Source: Brevibacillus formosus (GTDB lineage: Bacteria > Bacillota > Bacilli > Brevibacillales > Brevibacillaceae). Taken from it: a DNA stretch of 64,000 nt. The notes beneath the pieces are model-generated. The model searched no databases. It was not told where the DNA came from and saw nothing but the letters and a program-made list of their open reading frames with translations. Shown piece after piece: positions 36,822 to 46,003 of the stretch. Position 1 is the first letter of the stretch. Each line of letters opens with the position of its first letter. Location of the stretch: the NCBI RefSeq assembly GCF_003013405.1, contig NZ_PXZL01000007.1, positions 186,001-250,000 on the forward strand, in the 5' to 3' direction. Both the position numbers and the translations under genes were made by a program.

Positions 36822-38048
36822 TTATTTGAGAATAGGTATCGTCATTTCCAACTCTTTAATATAGGCTTTGACAGGTTGTCCATTATTGTCATACAAAAAC
36901 TCACCACTCGATTTGCTTTTATCTTTTAAAACATAGATATACGGTTTCAATGTGATAGATTTTGGAATCTCTTTAAATGGCTCATACGTCAAATCGTAGT
37001 AGGCATAACCTTCACGTATTTCATCATGACCAAAACCACTCACTTTTCCCACAGGGTTTCCTTGATCATCAATTAGATCATAATCTAATCCTGGGAATTT
37101 TGACTGCAAATTGGTTTTATTCACAAGTCCCTTATCCGCTCTGTATTTCTTCGGAATGTCCTCGGAAGTTCCATCTACTGCAATCGCCAATCGTGTTGTT
37201 ATGGGAGTAAGTTCAGCTTTTTCCAACGTGATGCGTAAATGTTCAAACTCTTTGGTCATAGCTGTTGACAGAACGATATTGTCCTTTGTGTTTTTCTTAA
37301 CGGGAATCTTTATGTTAAATGGTTCTTTTACCTTACTAAGTGTCAGTCTGATTGTTATGTCAAAATCATTGGGAAGGGCTGAATCTCCTAACCCGTTGTT
37401 AGATAGATCAGAAAACATAAGAATGGCCGAATTCTTGTCAGCACCAGGAGCAATCACAGGCTTTATCCGACGAGCTAAAGTGTCGTTTGTTGCATGCAGA
37501 GGCTTTCCATTGAATAACAGCTCGACCTGCTGTATGGTTCCTTTCGCGCTTTCAGATTCGGATGTCGCTGTGCCATCTTCGTTCACTTTCATGCCGTTCA
37601 GATAGCTTGTCATGTTCGGTGCGTCGCGGTAGACTGCCATAGCGAAGCGTGTCCCGTCATTGATCACCTCTGGTATGCTTAAAGTAATACCATCGTGTGT
37701 ATCGCTTTGATTCACTTTCGTTGCCAATCCTTTCTCATCTGCGGTCCGCAGTCCCATATCGCCAGCCAATTTGAAAATACTGTTTACTACTCCTATCTTT
37801 TTCAACGATTCAGCCATGACAGGAGAAAAGAAACTGCTACCAATGACGAAGACTCCTACAGTTGCTGCTGAAAAAGTAGCAATCGCTGCTTTTTTCATAA
37901 AAGGACTTTTGTTTTTCTTTATGGCTCCGGCTTCCAAACGTCCGATAATTTCGTTGCTAAAACTATTCACTGGCATCTCGATTGTTTGAATGATATCCCG
38001 AATGTTCTCTAATTCTGGTGTTTCAGTTCGAACTAGCAATTTCTTCAT
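36822..38048 (-). CDS. Anti-sigma factor with DUF4179-like domain
   Basis: 408 residues from ATG 38048 (AAAGGGG upstream), which lies inside the end of the sigma gene, so the two overlap by 26 bases and are coupled. A short cytoplasmic N-terminus (about 1-50) with likely sigma-binding helix is followed by one membrane helix (about 53-75) and an extracytoplasmic part of about 330 residues of the DUF4179/DUF5643 type. Such proteins hold ECF sigma factors inactive until an envelope signal. Confidence 0.85.
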   Translation of the reverse strand: MKKLLVRTETPELENIRDIIQTIEMPVNSFSNEIIGRLEAGAIKKNKSPFMKKAAIATFSAATVGVFVIGSSFFSPVMAESLKKIGVVNSIFKLAGDMGLRTADEKGLATKVNQSDTHDGITLSIPEVINDGTRFAMAVYRDAPNMTSYLNGMKVNEDGTATSESESAKGTIQQVELLFNGKPLHATNDTLARRIKPVIAPGADKNSAILMFSDLSNNGLGDSALPNDFDITIRLTLSKVKEPFNIKIPVKKNTKDNIVLSTAMTKEFEHLRITLEKAELTPITTRLAIAVDGTSEDIPKKYRADKGLVNKTNLQSKFPGLDYDLIDDQGNPVGKVSGFGHDEIREGYAYYDLTYEPFKEIPKSITLKPYIYVLKDKSKSSGEFLYDNNGQPVKAYIKELEMTIPILK

Positions 38049-38616
38049 GCCCAATACCCCTTTCTTGATTTTTTTGGTGAAGTAGTTTCTTTCGAAGCCG
38101 TTCAAACTTCTTGCGCAGCGTTGTAGAATTGCAACTCATAATTTCAGCCATTTCTTCGAACGTATATTGTTCGACCACTTTTAGTAGCAGGATATTTCTT
38201 TCTTCCCGATTCAAGGATGAAAGAAGCTCATCAACAAGCGTATATTGATTGAGCCTGAAATGAGAGCGAGTCTGCAGCTCCATGTAAAGAGATACGACTT
38301 TTTGCCAGCGGCTTTGCTTTCTGATCTGATCCAAGCAGTGGTGGTACGCAATTTTATAAAGCCACGCCGAGAAGGACAATCGATTCTCATAACGTTCTAT
38401 GTCTTGATAAGCTTTGATGAATATCTCCTGAACCGCGTCCTTTGCTTCTTCACGATTTTTTAGGATGCAGTAACAGTAGGTATAGATCTTCTTCTCGAAT
38501 TTTTGAATAACAACACTATATTTTTGAATATGTCCGGATTTTACCTGATCTATAATTGACTCGATCCCTTGTTGTCCTTTGTTTACGCCTATTTTTCCGT
38601 AGTTTGGCTGTTTCAA
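38023..38616 (-). CDS. ECF sigma factor
   Basis: 197 residues from TTG 38616 with AAGGAGGG ahead. Region 2 (about 45-105) has DAVQEIFIKAYQDI and FSAWLYKIAYHHCLDQIRK; region 4 (about 130-185) has EERNILLLKVVEQYTFEEMAEIM. It should direct RNA polymerase to envelope-stress genes, released from the membrane anti-sigma encoded next. The deacetylase gene further downstream is a plausible target. An ECF-like promoter is suggested upstream. Confidence 0.92.
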   Translation of the reverse strand: MKQPNYGKIGVNKGQQGIESIIDQVKSGHIQKYSVVIQKFEKKIYTYCYCILKNREEAKDAVQEIFIKAYQDIERYENRLSFSAWLYKIAYHHCLDQIRKQSRWQKVVSLYMELQTRSHFRLNQYTLVDELLSSLNREERNILLLKVVEQYTFEEMAEIMSCNSTTLRKKFERLRKKLLHQKNQERGIGHEEIASSN

Positions 38617-38668
38617 AGATTTCCCTCCTTTTTGCCGGGTACATAAGTAAAACGAATAAAGAGACCCA

Positions 38669-38694
38669 TTTCGTGACAGGGGCTAAAAGTTTCT
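38669..38694 (-). promoter_or_regulatory. Possible ECF-type promoter of the sigma gene
   Basis: On the minus strand GAAACTTTT resembles an ECF -35 box; CGAAA occurs 15 bp on. The -10 does not match the common CGTC form, so this is weak. Confidence 0.3.
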
Positions 38695-38849
38695 TCAATT
38701 TCCTTTCTGCGGACGAGGTGTTAAACGCTAGGGAATCTGAACTGACGAAAAGAATCAGGGCCACGATTATCTCTGAGTTATCACGTTCTGCCAACTCCCC
38801 TCCTTACATATAAATGGGTCATAGAAAAGCTTGGCCAGGAGGGATTGAC

Positions 38850-39497
38850 ATGGATCAGCCAATTGCCTTTGCTACATTCAGAGAAAAAAATGGAGTCGTC
38901 TACCGTACTTCCACCTACCTTCAATGGGGACCTGATTCAGAGGGCCATCATTCTCTAGGGAGCTGTCTTTTACTGAATCCTGGCAGCGCAAAGCTCTTTC
39001 GTGAAAGACCTGCATCCCACCACAGTATTATGGGTCAAACCACGATCGATCCCACGATGCGGCAATTGATCCGGCTAGTAGAGAAGATTCATGGAAAGCG
39101 GCCATTGGCAGGGAGATTTCATATTTACAACCTTTTTTCCGTACAAAACACCGCTGCCGTAAGTGCCATCTCTCATTTTGAGCAATTGATTAAAGAAAAA
39201 GAGACGACGCTCGAGGCTCAACTCGTATCTACGCAGGAACTGCAAAAGCATCCGTGGATCCTGCTCGGTTGGGGGCTTTCCCACCACCATTCGTGGCAGC
39301 ATTTTTCTTCGCTCAAGAAACTGTGGAAACAACGGATCGCAGCAGCAGGAATACCGACTTTTGGCAAGCCCTGCCCCAAAGGAATCGATTACTACCACCC
39401 AAGTCCCCCTCTACATGCGGCGAAAGAAATGATCGCGGAGGAACTGGTGGAGATCTATAGGAAAACGATTGGGCGAGAGTCTGCCCATCCGCATTAA
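38850..39497 (+). CDS. DUF1643 protein
   Basis: 215 residues from ATG 38850 with AGGAGGGA. It has the DUF1643 features: GSCLLLNPGSA, a middle MRQL and IYNLFSVQN, and a C-terminal PKGIDYYHPSPP. The family is widespread and has no known activity. Divergent from the ECF sigma gene and convergent with the SLH protein. Confidence 0.75.
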   Translation: MDQPIAFATFREKNGVVYRTSTYLQWGPDSEGHHSLGSCLLLNPGSAKLFRERPASHHSIMGQTTIDPTMRQLIRLVEKIHGKRPLAGRFHIYNLFSVQNTAAVSAISHFEQLIKEKETTLEAQLVSTQELQKHPWILLGWGLSHHHSWQHFSSLKKLWKQRIAAAGIPTFGKPCPKGIDYYHPSPPLHAAKEMIAEELVEIYRKTIGRESAHPH

Positions 39498-39538
39498 AAA
39501 AGTCTGTCTCCCCTCAAAGCGGGAAACAGACTCTTTTC
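39496..39538. terminator. Bidirectional terminator
   Basis: AGTCTGTCTCCC/GGGAAACAGACT stem with A and T runs on both sides, between two convergent genes. Confidence 0.85.
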
Positions 39539-39544
39539 CATTCA

Positions 39545-42280
39545 CTACGGCATCTCACTGCCCTCGAAAAATTCTGTTCTGTCAAAACGACCGCGCATCC
39601 ATTTGTACGTATCATCATAGATGGCGCGTTTGACAGGGTCCGTGCTCTTGACAGACTCTAGCAATGTCTTGGAGCCGAAGTAGTAAGCGTGTACGTTGTT
39701 TTTATCCATCCCCAGCTTGTGGGTGGCAACTAGCTGATTATAGTAGGTCTGATAGAACTTCGGATCGTTGTACATCTTCCAGTCGCCTTCGATCTCGATG
39801 TCCATGTTGTACTTGTTGACGACCTCCAGCACCCCTTGAATACGGTCAATTCCCACCGGCTTGTCGCTGTAATAGCTCGGCTGCAGGAAAGCCTTATCGA
39901 AATAAAGAGATTTCCACTCAGACACTCCCGGTGAACCGAAATACGGAATCCAATAGTAGCGCAACGCCTCGTCATGCACCATGCTTCCCATGTCGCGAAT
40001 CAATTGACGCTCTTTCGGCGCGCTATCCTCCACCAGCTCATGGAACCAATAGATTCCTTCCAGCTTCAGATAGGCGTACCCTTCCTTGTTCCAGCGCTTC
40101 ATGAGCTCCTGGAAGTACCATTCCAACGCAGCTTTGCGGTTCTGATACGCTTGCTCTTCCCCGATTCCCGCAGGGTTGAAGGAGAGGGATGGTTTCTTTT
40201 CATCCAGTTGACCAAAATTGGTCTGACTGGCATTCGGATATGGCAGAGCCAACACGACATTTTCCTGCGCCGGTGTTGAATACAACGTTCCGCGCAGGCG
40301 GTTGTACTCCCGCATTGCCTGGTTGAGAGCGTCGAGCTGCTTATTTGAGCCGAACAAATCATTCATGTACTTTGTCCAGCTTTCCTTCGTAGCAGGAATG
40401 GTCTGATACGGCAGGAACAGAATCGTGTCAAACATCTGGTCACGCATATAACCATCTACAGTGCGGTAGCCAACCATCGGGAGGAAATCCTCTTTGGTCC
40501 ATGTCCCGAGTTCACCATGCTCTCCAGTATATGCGAGCAGCATATTTTCCACACGACGCCCTACTTGTTTGGCTTCTTCCAGCTTCGCCGGGTTTGGTGG
40601 CGGCAGCAAGACAGCGCCATTGTTCCACTCGCTATCGGATTTTGCCCATACCTCCAGCTGACGAGCGAACGTAAATACTTTCACCGGGAAGGATACCCGG
40701 ACATAGCGGGTGTTGACGTCAGGCAAGGTCACGCTCAATGTGCGTGTTACGAGCTTGTCCTCTTTGGCGGAAACATCGTGAACGGCTCTTCCCGCATACG
40801 ACCACACTTTTCCGTCGCGAGATACCTCGACTTCCATGTATTCTGGCATCGTGATTCCCGAGGTCTTCTGCTGCTTAAACGTCAGCGCAACTCTCTCCAA
40901 TGGTTTCGCCTCGTCGAGCTCAACGGTCACCTTGCGCCCAAACTGACGGTGGTATCCCGTCCAGTCTTCTGTTGGCGTAACAAGTCCACCTACAGGACCC
41001 GGATACTGCTTCTCCAGCTCTTGGAAATACGAGTCTGGCGCTCCAAAAGTAGTCACCGATGTATAACTGCCGGGCGCGATATTGACCAGTTCTTCCTTCT
41101 TTGCTGGCTCCTTCGCTTCTTCCTTTGGATCAGCAGGCTTCGTTGTATCCGTTTCTGTTGTTCCTTTGTCTGCGTCTGGCTTTTCTCCCTCTACGGCCGC
41201 CTTGCTTTCATCGACTTTCGTTGCCGAGTCAGTAGAGGAAGTCACCGTTGCAGTCTTTGATGTGTCCTCTGCCTTTTCGCCAGCTGGCTTACCAGCATCC
41301 TTGATCTCAACCGGAATTGTCGTCGTTTGGTAGCCGACTGTCACCGTGAGATTTCCTTTTCCTGCTGTAGAACCAGCAACAAAGGTTCCGTCAGCCAAAA
41401 TGGTTCCCAGCTCAGGACGATCAAAAGCGAAAATAGGTGTAAATGGCAACTCATCTCCGCTGATACTGCTTACCTTCAAGCGTTGGCTCGTGCCAGCAGC
41501 CAAACTAAGCCGCTCTACATCTACCTTGTATTTCACCTGCTCTGCTTGCTGGTAGCGTGCATCCAAGACGCGCTCAGCGATCACAGCTGCCTCCGCACGC
41601 GTGACGGTTCCTGTCGGATTAAACTTGCCGCCTGCACCTTGCATCCAACGCTGATTCGTCACTTCTTCCACTGCCGTTTTGGCGTAGTCTGCGATTTCTT
41701 CTTCATCGCTGTAAGTAACAGGAGTCTGACCTGCCACTTTGGTCACAGATCCCTCTTTCATCAAGCGAGACAGCATGACAGCTAGCTCTTGTCGTGTAAG
41801 CGGGTCTAGAGCACCCATGCTGTGCTCACTTCTGCCGTTCATCACACCCACCTCAGTGAGCCCATAAACGTACGGTGCATAAGGACTTTCCAATGGTACA
41901 TCCTCAAAAGCGGCATCCTCGATTTCTGTTGGTTGAAGACCGATTACTTTTGTTAAAAGCACCGCAATATCCTGTCGAGAAATCGTGTTTTGTGGGTTGA
42001 AGCGGTTTTCTCCCTGACCACTGATCATATGGAGAGCTGCGAGTCTGTTTACGGCTTTACTAGCGTAGCTGTTGCCCAAATCCGTAAACTCCGTGTGCGC
42101 TTCTTCTTGTTTTTTGAACTGATCTTCCAGTTTCTTAGTCTCTTCTGCTGGTTTCCCACTCTCCACCGCCGGTTTCTCTGGCTCTGTTGCAGCATGAGTC
42201 AGCGGTGTGCTTTGGACCAGTAATGTAGTCGCTGCCAATAGCGCAGCCAGCATTCTGCTCCCGAATCGTTTCTTGCTCAT
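39545..42280 (-). CDS. SLH-domain surface protein with DUF4855
   Basis: 911 residues from ATG 42280 with GGAGGAG. Signal peptide (cleavage near HAA-TE), three SLH modules (about 65-250), an Ig-like module (to about 330), an Asp/Lys/Glu/Thr-rich linker (about 335-400), a discoidin-like carbohydrate module (about 415-550) and a C-terminal DUF4855 domain (about 560-900) rich in Tyr and Trp, like glycosidase-type folds. It should be held on the cell wall and act on or bind a polysaccharide. Catalysis is not shown. Confidence 0.85.
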   Translation of the reverse strand: MSKKRFGSRMLAALLAATTLLVQSTPLTHAATEPEKPAVESGKPAEETKKLEDQFKKQEEAHTEFTDLGNSYASKAVNRLAALHMISGQGENRFNPQNTISRQDIAVLLTKVIGLQPTEIEDAAFEDVPLESPYAPYVYGLTEVGVMNGRSEHSMGALDPLTRQELAVMLSRLMKEGSVTKVAGQTPVTYSDEEEIADYAKTAVEEVTNQRWMQGAGGKFNPTGTVTRAEAAVIAERVLDARYQQAEQVKYKVDVERLSLAAGTSQRLKVSSISGDELPFTPIFAFDRPELGTILADGTFVAGSTAGKGNLTVTVGYQTTTIPVEIKDAGKPAGEKAEDTSKTATVTSSTDSATKVDESKAAVEGEKPDADKGTTETDTTKPADPKEEAKEPAKKEELVNIAPGSYTSVTTFGAPDSYFQELEKQYPGPVGGLVTPTEDWTGYHRQFGRKVTVELDEAKPLERVALTFKQQKTSGITMPEYMEVEVSRDGKVWSYAGRAVHDVSAKEDKLVTRTLSVTLPDVNTRYVRVSFPVKVFTFARQLEVWAKSDSEWNNGAVLLPPPNPAKLEEAKQVGRRVENMLLAYTGEHGELGTWTKEDFLPMVGYRTVDGYMRDQMFDTILFLPYQTIPATKESWTKYMNDLFGSNKQLDALNQAMREYNRLRGTLYSTPAQENVVLALPYPNASQTNFGQLDEKKPSLSFNPAGIGEEQAYQNRKAALEWYFQELMKRWNKEGYAYLKLEGIYWFHELVEDSAPKERQLIRDMGSMVHDEALRYYWIPYFGSPGVSEWKSLYFDKAFLQPSYYSDKPVGIDRIQGVLEVVNKYNMDIEIEGDWKMYNDPKFYQTYYNQLVATHKLGMDKNNVHAYYFGSKTLLESVKSTDPVKRAIYDDTYKWMRGRFDRTEFFEGSEMP

Positions 42281-42322
42281 TGCATTTTCTCCTCCAATTA
42301 TGCCCATGCCCCTTCTTTATGT

Positions 42323-43480
42323 TTATTCGGTCGGGGTAACCATTGGTCCGCGCGGCGGTCTAGGTCCGAAAAACTGGTAGTAATCTACTTTGATATTTCC
42401 GTTGTAGAGCTTGCGCTTTTTGCTTGCTGTACGACCAAAGTGCTCCTCAAACTGTTCGTCGGACGTAATAATGTAGAAAGACCACGTATCCATGGCAGCA
42501 AAGGTTTTCCCCATTTCGCCATACATCTTGGCAACCTGCTTCCATTCTCCCAAGCGCTCCCCATAAGGTGGGTTGCAAATCAAGTAGCCGTACTTGCGCT
42601 TGGTTCGCACATCCCGCACATCCATGCGCTGAAAATGAATCAGGTCATCTACACCAGCCTCCGTCGCGTTCCGGCGGGCAATCTTCAGGATCTCGTCATC
42701 TATATCTGTCCCGATAATCTCCAGCTTTTGATCATAGCGCGCCAAATCATGGGTTTCTGCGCGAGCTTCACGCCAAGCTGTTTTCGGAATGACAGGCCAC
42801 GTCTCAGAAACGAATTCCCGGTTCATCCCCGGAGCGATGTTTTGTCCGATCAACGCCGCCTCAATCGGAAGTGTACCCGATCCACAGAATGGGTCCATGA
42901 ATACCCGATCAGGCTTCCAGCGAGACAGCATAATCATCGCCGCAGCCATGGTTTCCTTCAGTGGCGCTTGTCCGATCAATTCCCGGTAGCCGCGCTTGTG
43001 CAGGCCCGGTCCTGACGTATCAATCGTCAGCGTCGCCACATCTTTGAGAAGTGCCACTTCGATCTTGTACAGCGGCCCTTGCTCATCGAACCACTCGCGC
43101 TTGTAGGTCTTTTTCAGACTTTCTACCACTGCTTTTTTCACGATCGCTTGGCAATCCGGCACACTGAACAAGGTAGATTTGACCGATTTTCCTTCCACAG
43201 GAAACGTCCCATCCTCTGTGATCCAATCGGCCCACGGCAGTGCCTTCGTCTTTTCAAACAGCTCGTCAAACGTAGTCGCTTTGAACTCCCCTATCTTTAG
43301 ACGCACGCGGTCGGCAGTTCGTAACCACAAATTTGTGCGGGGAATCGCAGAAATATCCGCGGTGAACGTTACCTTGCCGTTTTCCACCTGTACCGAACCG
43401 TATCCGAGCGCCTTTACCTCTTCTGCTACTACTGATTCCAAACCAAAAGTCGCCGTAGCGATTAATTCTACTTTTTGCAT
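42323..43480 (-). CDS. rRNA (guanine-N2)-methyltransferase, RlmL/YpsC type
   Basis: 385 residues; start ATG 43480 with GGAGATTACAT. A ferredoxin-like/THUMP N-terminus (about 1-155) precedes the methyltransferase with FMDPFCGSGTLPIEA (SAM site) and the catalytic NPPYGERLG. Family members methylate G of 23S rRNA. It is followed by the SLH gene with a 42-bp gap. Confidence 0.9.
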   Translation of the reverse strand: MQKVELIATATFGLESVVAEEVKALGYGSVQVENGKVTFTADISAIPRTNLWLRTADRVRLKIGEFKATTFDELFEKTKALPWADWITEDGTFPVEGKSVKSTLFSVPDCQAIVKKAVVESLKKTYKREWFDEQGPLYKIEVALLKDVATLTIDTSGPGLHKRGYRELIGQAPLKETMAAAMIMLSRWKPDRVFMDPFCGSGTLPIEAALIGQNIAPGMNREFVSETWPVIPKTAWREARAETHDLARYDQKLEIIGTDIDDEILKIARRNATEAGVDDLIHFQRMDVRDVRTKRKYGYLICNPPYGERLGEWKQVAKMYGEMGKTFAAMDTWSFYIITSDEQFEEHFGRTASKKRKLYNGNIKVDYYQFFGPRPPRGPMVTPTE

Positions 43481-43685
43481 ATGTAATCTCCTGTCCGTCC
43501 AATAATCCTTCGGGTCATGCCCTCATCCTACTACCTTACATATTATATTACCCCATTTCCTAATAGCGTTGGTAATCTTGTCTAAATTCAAAAGACCCAT
43601 CACCGAAAAACAGTGACAGGTGCGGCATGCGAATCATCCATATGGGAAATCCTACGAAAAACTTTACGTACGGGAGGGAGTCAGC

Positions 43686-44492
43686 GTGCCAGAATTACCT
43701 GAGATGGAGACCTATCGCCGACTGTTGCAGGAGAAAATCGAAGGCGAAACGATTACAGCCACACACGTTCAGCGGGAAAAAACGATTAATCTGCCGCCTG
43801 CGGAATTTGCTCGTCTTTTGCAAAATAATCGCCTGACACTAGTCGACCGACGCGGCAAGCATCTTCTCTTCCATCTGGAAAGTGGACATGTCCTGCTGCT
43901 TCATCTGATGCTCGGTGGTTTTCTATACCTGGGCTCTGCCGAAGACAAGCTGAAGAGAACCGCCCAAGTGACTCTTGCCTTCGGAGAACGCATTTTATAT
44001 TTTCACGGCCTCCGTTTGGGCTACCTGCATTTACTCACGAACGTTCAGATCGACGAAAGGCTGGCTCCGCTTGGGCCCGAGCCATTGGACTCGTCGTTTA
44101 CCTTTACCCGATTTACGGAGCTGCTTGATGAAAAACGAGGTGTTCTCAAAACAGCACTAGTCAATCAGCATTGGCTGGCGGGCATCGGCAACTGCTATGC
44201 GGACGAAATCTGCTTTCATGCCGCCATCCTGCCTACCCGAACGATCCCGACACTTTCTCTCGAGGAACAAAAACGACTGTATCATTCCATGCAAACCGTG
44301 CTCAAAGAAGCAATTCGATTCGGCGGTTACATGCAGCCGCTTTTTCAAGGCGATTCCCTGACAGGCGGCTTCGATGAGCGCTGCCAGGTGTACGATCGCG
44401 GCGGAGAGCCTTGCCCGCGCTGTGGACAGCCTATCGAAAAGAGCGAGCTCTCCTCCCGCAAAGTATTCGCCTGCACGAACTGCCAGCATTGA
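43686..44492 (+). CDS. Fpg/Nei-family DNA glycosylase
   Basis: 268 residues from GTG 43686 with GGAGGGAG. After Met removal the protein begins PELPEME, with the catalytic proline and glutamate. A conserved GKHLLFH, helix-two-turn-helix part with GIGNCYADEI, and a C-terminal zinc finger with CPRC and CTNCQ follow. It removes oxidised bases with associated lyase cleavage. The sequence is divergent from the usual MutM, so the base specificity may differ. Convergent with the GNAT gene. Confidence 0.9.
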   Translation: MPELPEMETYRRLLQEKIEGETITATHVQREKTINLPPAEFARLLQNNRLTLVDRRGKHLLFHLESGHVLLLHLMLGGFLYLGSAEDKLKRTAQVTLAFGERILYFHGLRLGYLHLLTNVQIDERLAPLGPEPLDSSFTFTRFTELLDEKRGVLKTALVNQHWLAGIGNCYADEICFHAAILPTRTIPTLSLEEQKRLYHSMQTVLKEAIRFGGYMQPLFQGDSLTGGFDERCQVYDRGGEPCPRCGQPIEKSELSSRKVFACTNCQH

Positions 44493-44508
44493 CAGACGCC
44501 TTTACTCC

Positions 44509-45417
44509 CTAAACGACAGGGGTCTGTGCAGCTTCCATCTGCTTGATCATAAACACCTGCTCTGTCTCGGAAGCACTGAATCCTGCCGCTTGCAGTATAT
44601 CAACAAGCAAGGTATCAGCCGCACGCATATTAAACGTAGACCGGCGGCAATCGTGTCCAAGCGGCCCATACACATGCGCGAGTGCGGTTTTCAAAATGTC
44701 TGGTGCATTAGGATGCTCTGGCTGCGCTACACATTGACGCAGTACGATCCCACTTACTTTGCCTTCTTCGTTTACCGCACACTTGTACATCGCATAGCCG
44801 ACCGCCTGACCCTCTCTGTCTTCTACGAGCACAGCCTGCGCATCTCGCAAGTTCAGCCAGTAATTTTGCCAAGGGACATCGGTCACGTAAAACGGCAGCA
44901 TGGCGGCTTCCTGGGCCAAAATCCGCCGAACCCGATAATCAGCCTGTACATTTGTCTGAAAGGCATTCTCCTCCAGTGGTCCACTCTGCTGTAAAAACAA
45001 CAGACGATCTACAACGTCATAGCCTTTTTGCTCATACAAGGCAATCGCTTTGGTATTTTGGCTCAATGCCTCCAAGGTAGCTACTTCCACCCCAGCTTCT
45101 CTGTACAGATCCAATGTCGCCTCAATCAGTTGCTTCCCTACTCCTTGGCGACGATATTTTGTGGCGACACCCGTTCCACCATTCCACGCGACTTTTTTCC
45201 CTGCAACGGTCCTCATCCCGCTGGCCACTAAGCCAATCGGCTCTGTGCCATCAAAAGCAACCACAGACAGGGACAGTACGTATCCCTCGCCCCCCAGTCG
45301 CTGGACAAGCATTTCTTCTGTCATCGTAAACTCTATAAAATAGCCTTCAAAGCCTCGGTTCCACGCTTTGGTCACTTCTGCAAAGGTACAGTCGCTCATC
45401 CGTTTGATGGTAATCAT
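44509..45417 (-). CDS. Tandem GNAT acetyltransferase
   Basis: 302 residues. The first GNAT domain (about 1-145) carries the acetyl-CoA loop RRQGVGKQL; a second GNAT-like half follows (about 150-295). Substrate unknown. Convergent with the glycosylase gene; only 16 bp separates them. Confidence 0.85.
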   Translation of the reverse strand: MITIKRMSDCTFAEVTKAWNRGFEGYFIEFTMTEEMLVQRLGGEGYVLSLSVVAFDGTEPIGLVASGMRTVAGKKVAWNGGTGVATKYRRQGVGKQLIEATLDLYREAGVEVATLEALSQNTKAIALYEQKGYDVVDRLLFLQQSGPLEENAFQTNVQADYRVRRILAQEAAMLPFYVTDVPWQNYWLNLRDAQAVLVEDREGQAVGYAMYKCAVNEEGKVSGIVLRQCVAQPEHPNAPDILKTALAHVYGPLGHDCRRSTFNMRAADTLLVDILQAAGFSASETEQVFMIKQMEAAQTPVV

Positions 45418-45500
45418 GGTATCACCTTCCTGGTATTTAATAGAATTATTTTAATCGATAAAATCTAAAAATTCAATCATCTACACACCTTTCTCCAGCT

Positions 45501-45530
45501 TTGTCACCCACCCGCCTGACATGGTAAAAT
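45501..45530 (+). promoter_or_regulatory. Promoter of the 2Fe-2S/thiN pair
   Basis: TTGTCA (45501-45506), 18-bp spacer, TAAAAT (45525-45530), 28 bp upstream of the first start codon. Confidence 0.55.
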
Positions 45531-45558
45531 TAAAAAATCACTTTCTCGGGAGGTTCCT

Positions 45559-45969
45559 ATGCGCAAACAGCTTACGGTCGGCTCGCTCATTCCGGGACGA
45601 TCTGACGTACAGATGTCGACTCCAGCTCCCGTTCCCGTGCATACGCATACGTCGTTGAAAAAAACAGATAGGAGCCCGGCTCGCCCCCAATCAGAGCAGA
45701 AGCTCGTACAGGTGAAACAACGCTCACAAACGATGCCAGTCCGGTATACTCCCTCCGAGACACTATTGCAAGCTGCGCTCACGCAAGATCAACCTATCGC
45801 TTACAAATGCCAACAAGGGCATTGCGGCAAGTGCAGTGTACAGATCGTAGCTGGTGCATCATTACTCGACACCCCAAGCGGACAGGAAAAAGCAAAGCTG
45901 GGAGAAAAACTCGCTACAGGCTATCGCCTCGCTTGTCAAAGCACATTTCGCTCTTCGATTTCTACATAG
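45559..45969 (+). CDS. 2Fe-2S ferredoxin-like protein
   Basis: 136 residues from ATG 45559 with GGGAGGTT. The N-terminal 50 residues are a low-complexity Pro/Thr/Gln-rich part; the C-terminus has a plant-type 2Fe-2S motif KCQQGHCGKCSVQI with a distant RLACQ, four cysteines in total. It lacks a reductase domain. It precedes thiN by 34 bp. Electron partner unknown. Confidence 0.78.
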   Translation: MRKQLTVGSLIPGRSDVQMSTPAPVPVHTHTSLKKTDRSPARPQSEQKLVQVKQRSQTMPVRYTPSETLLQAALTQDQPIAYKCQQGHCGKCSVQIVAGASLLDTPSGQEKAKLGEKLATGYRLACQSTFRSSIST

Positions 45970-46003
45970 AGGATATTTTTAATAGAAAAAAGGTGGCCGT
46001 AGC

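Noticed and set aside
38516-38794. 92-codon frame upstream of the ECF sigma gene
   Set aside because: Overlaps the sigma gene in another frame; no support.
43481-43685. Gap between rRNA methyltransferase and Fpg genes
   Set aside because: No clear operator, repeat or small gene could be supported.
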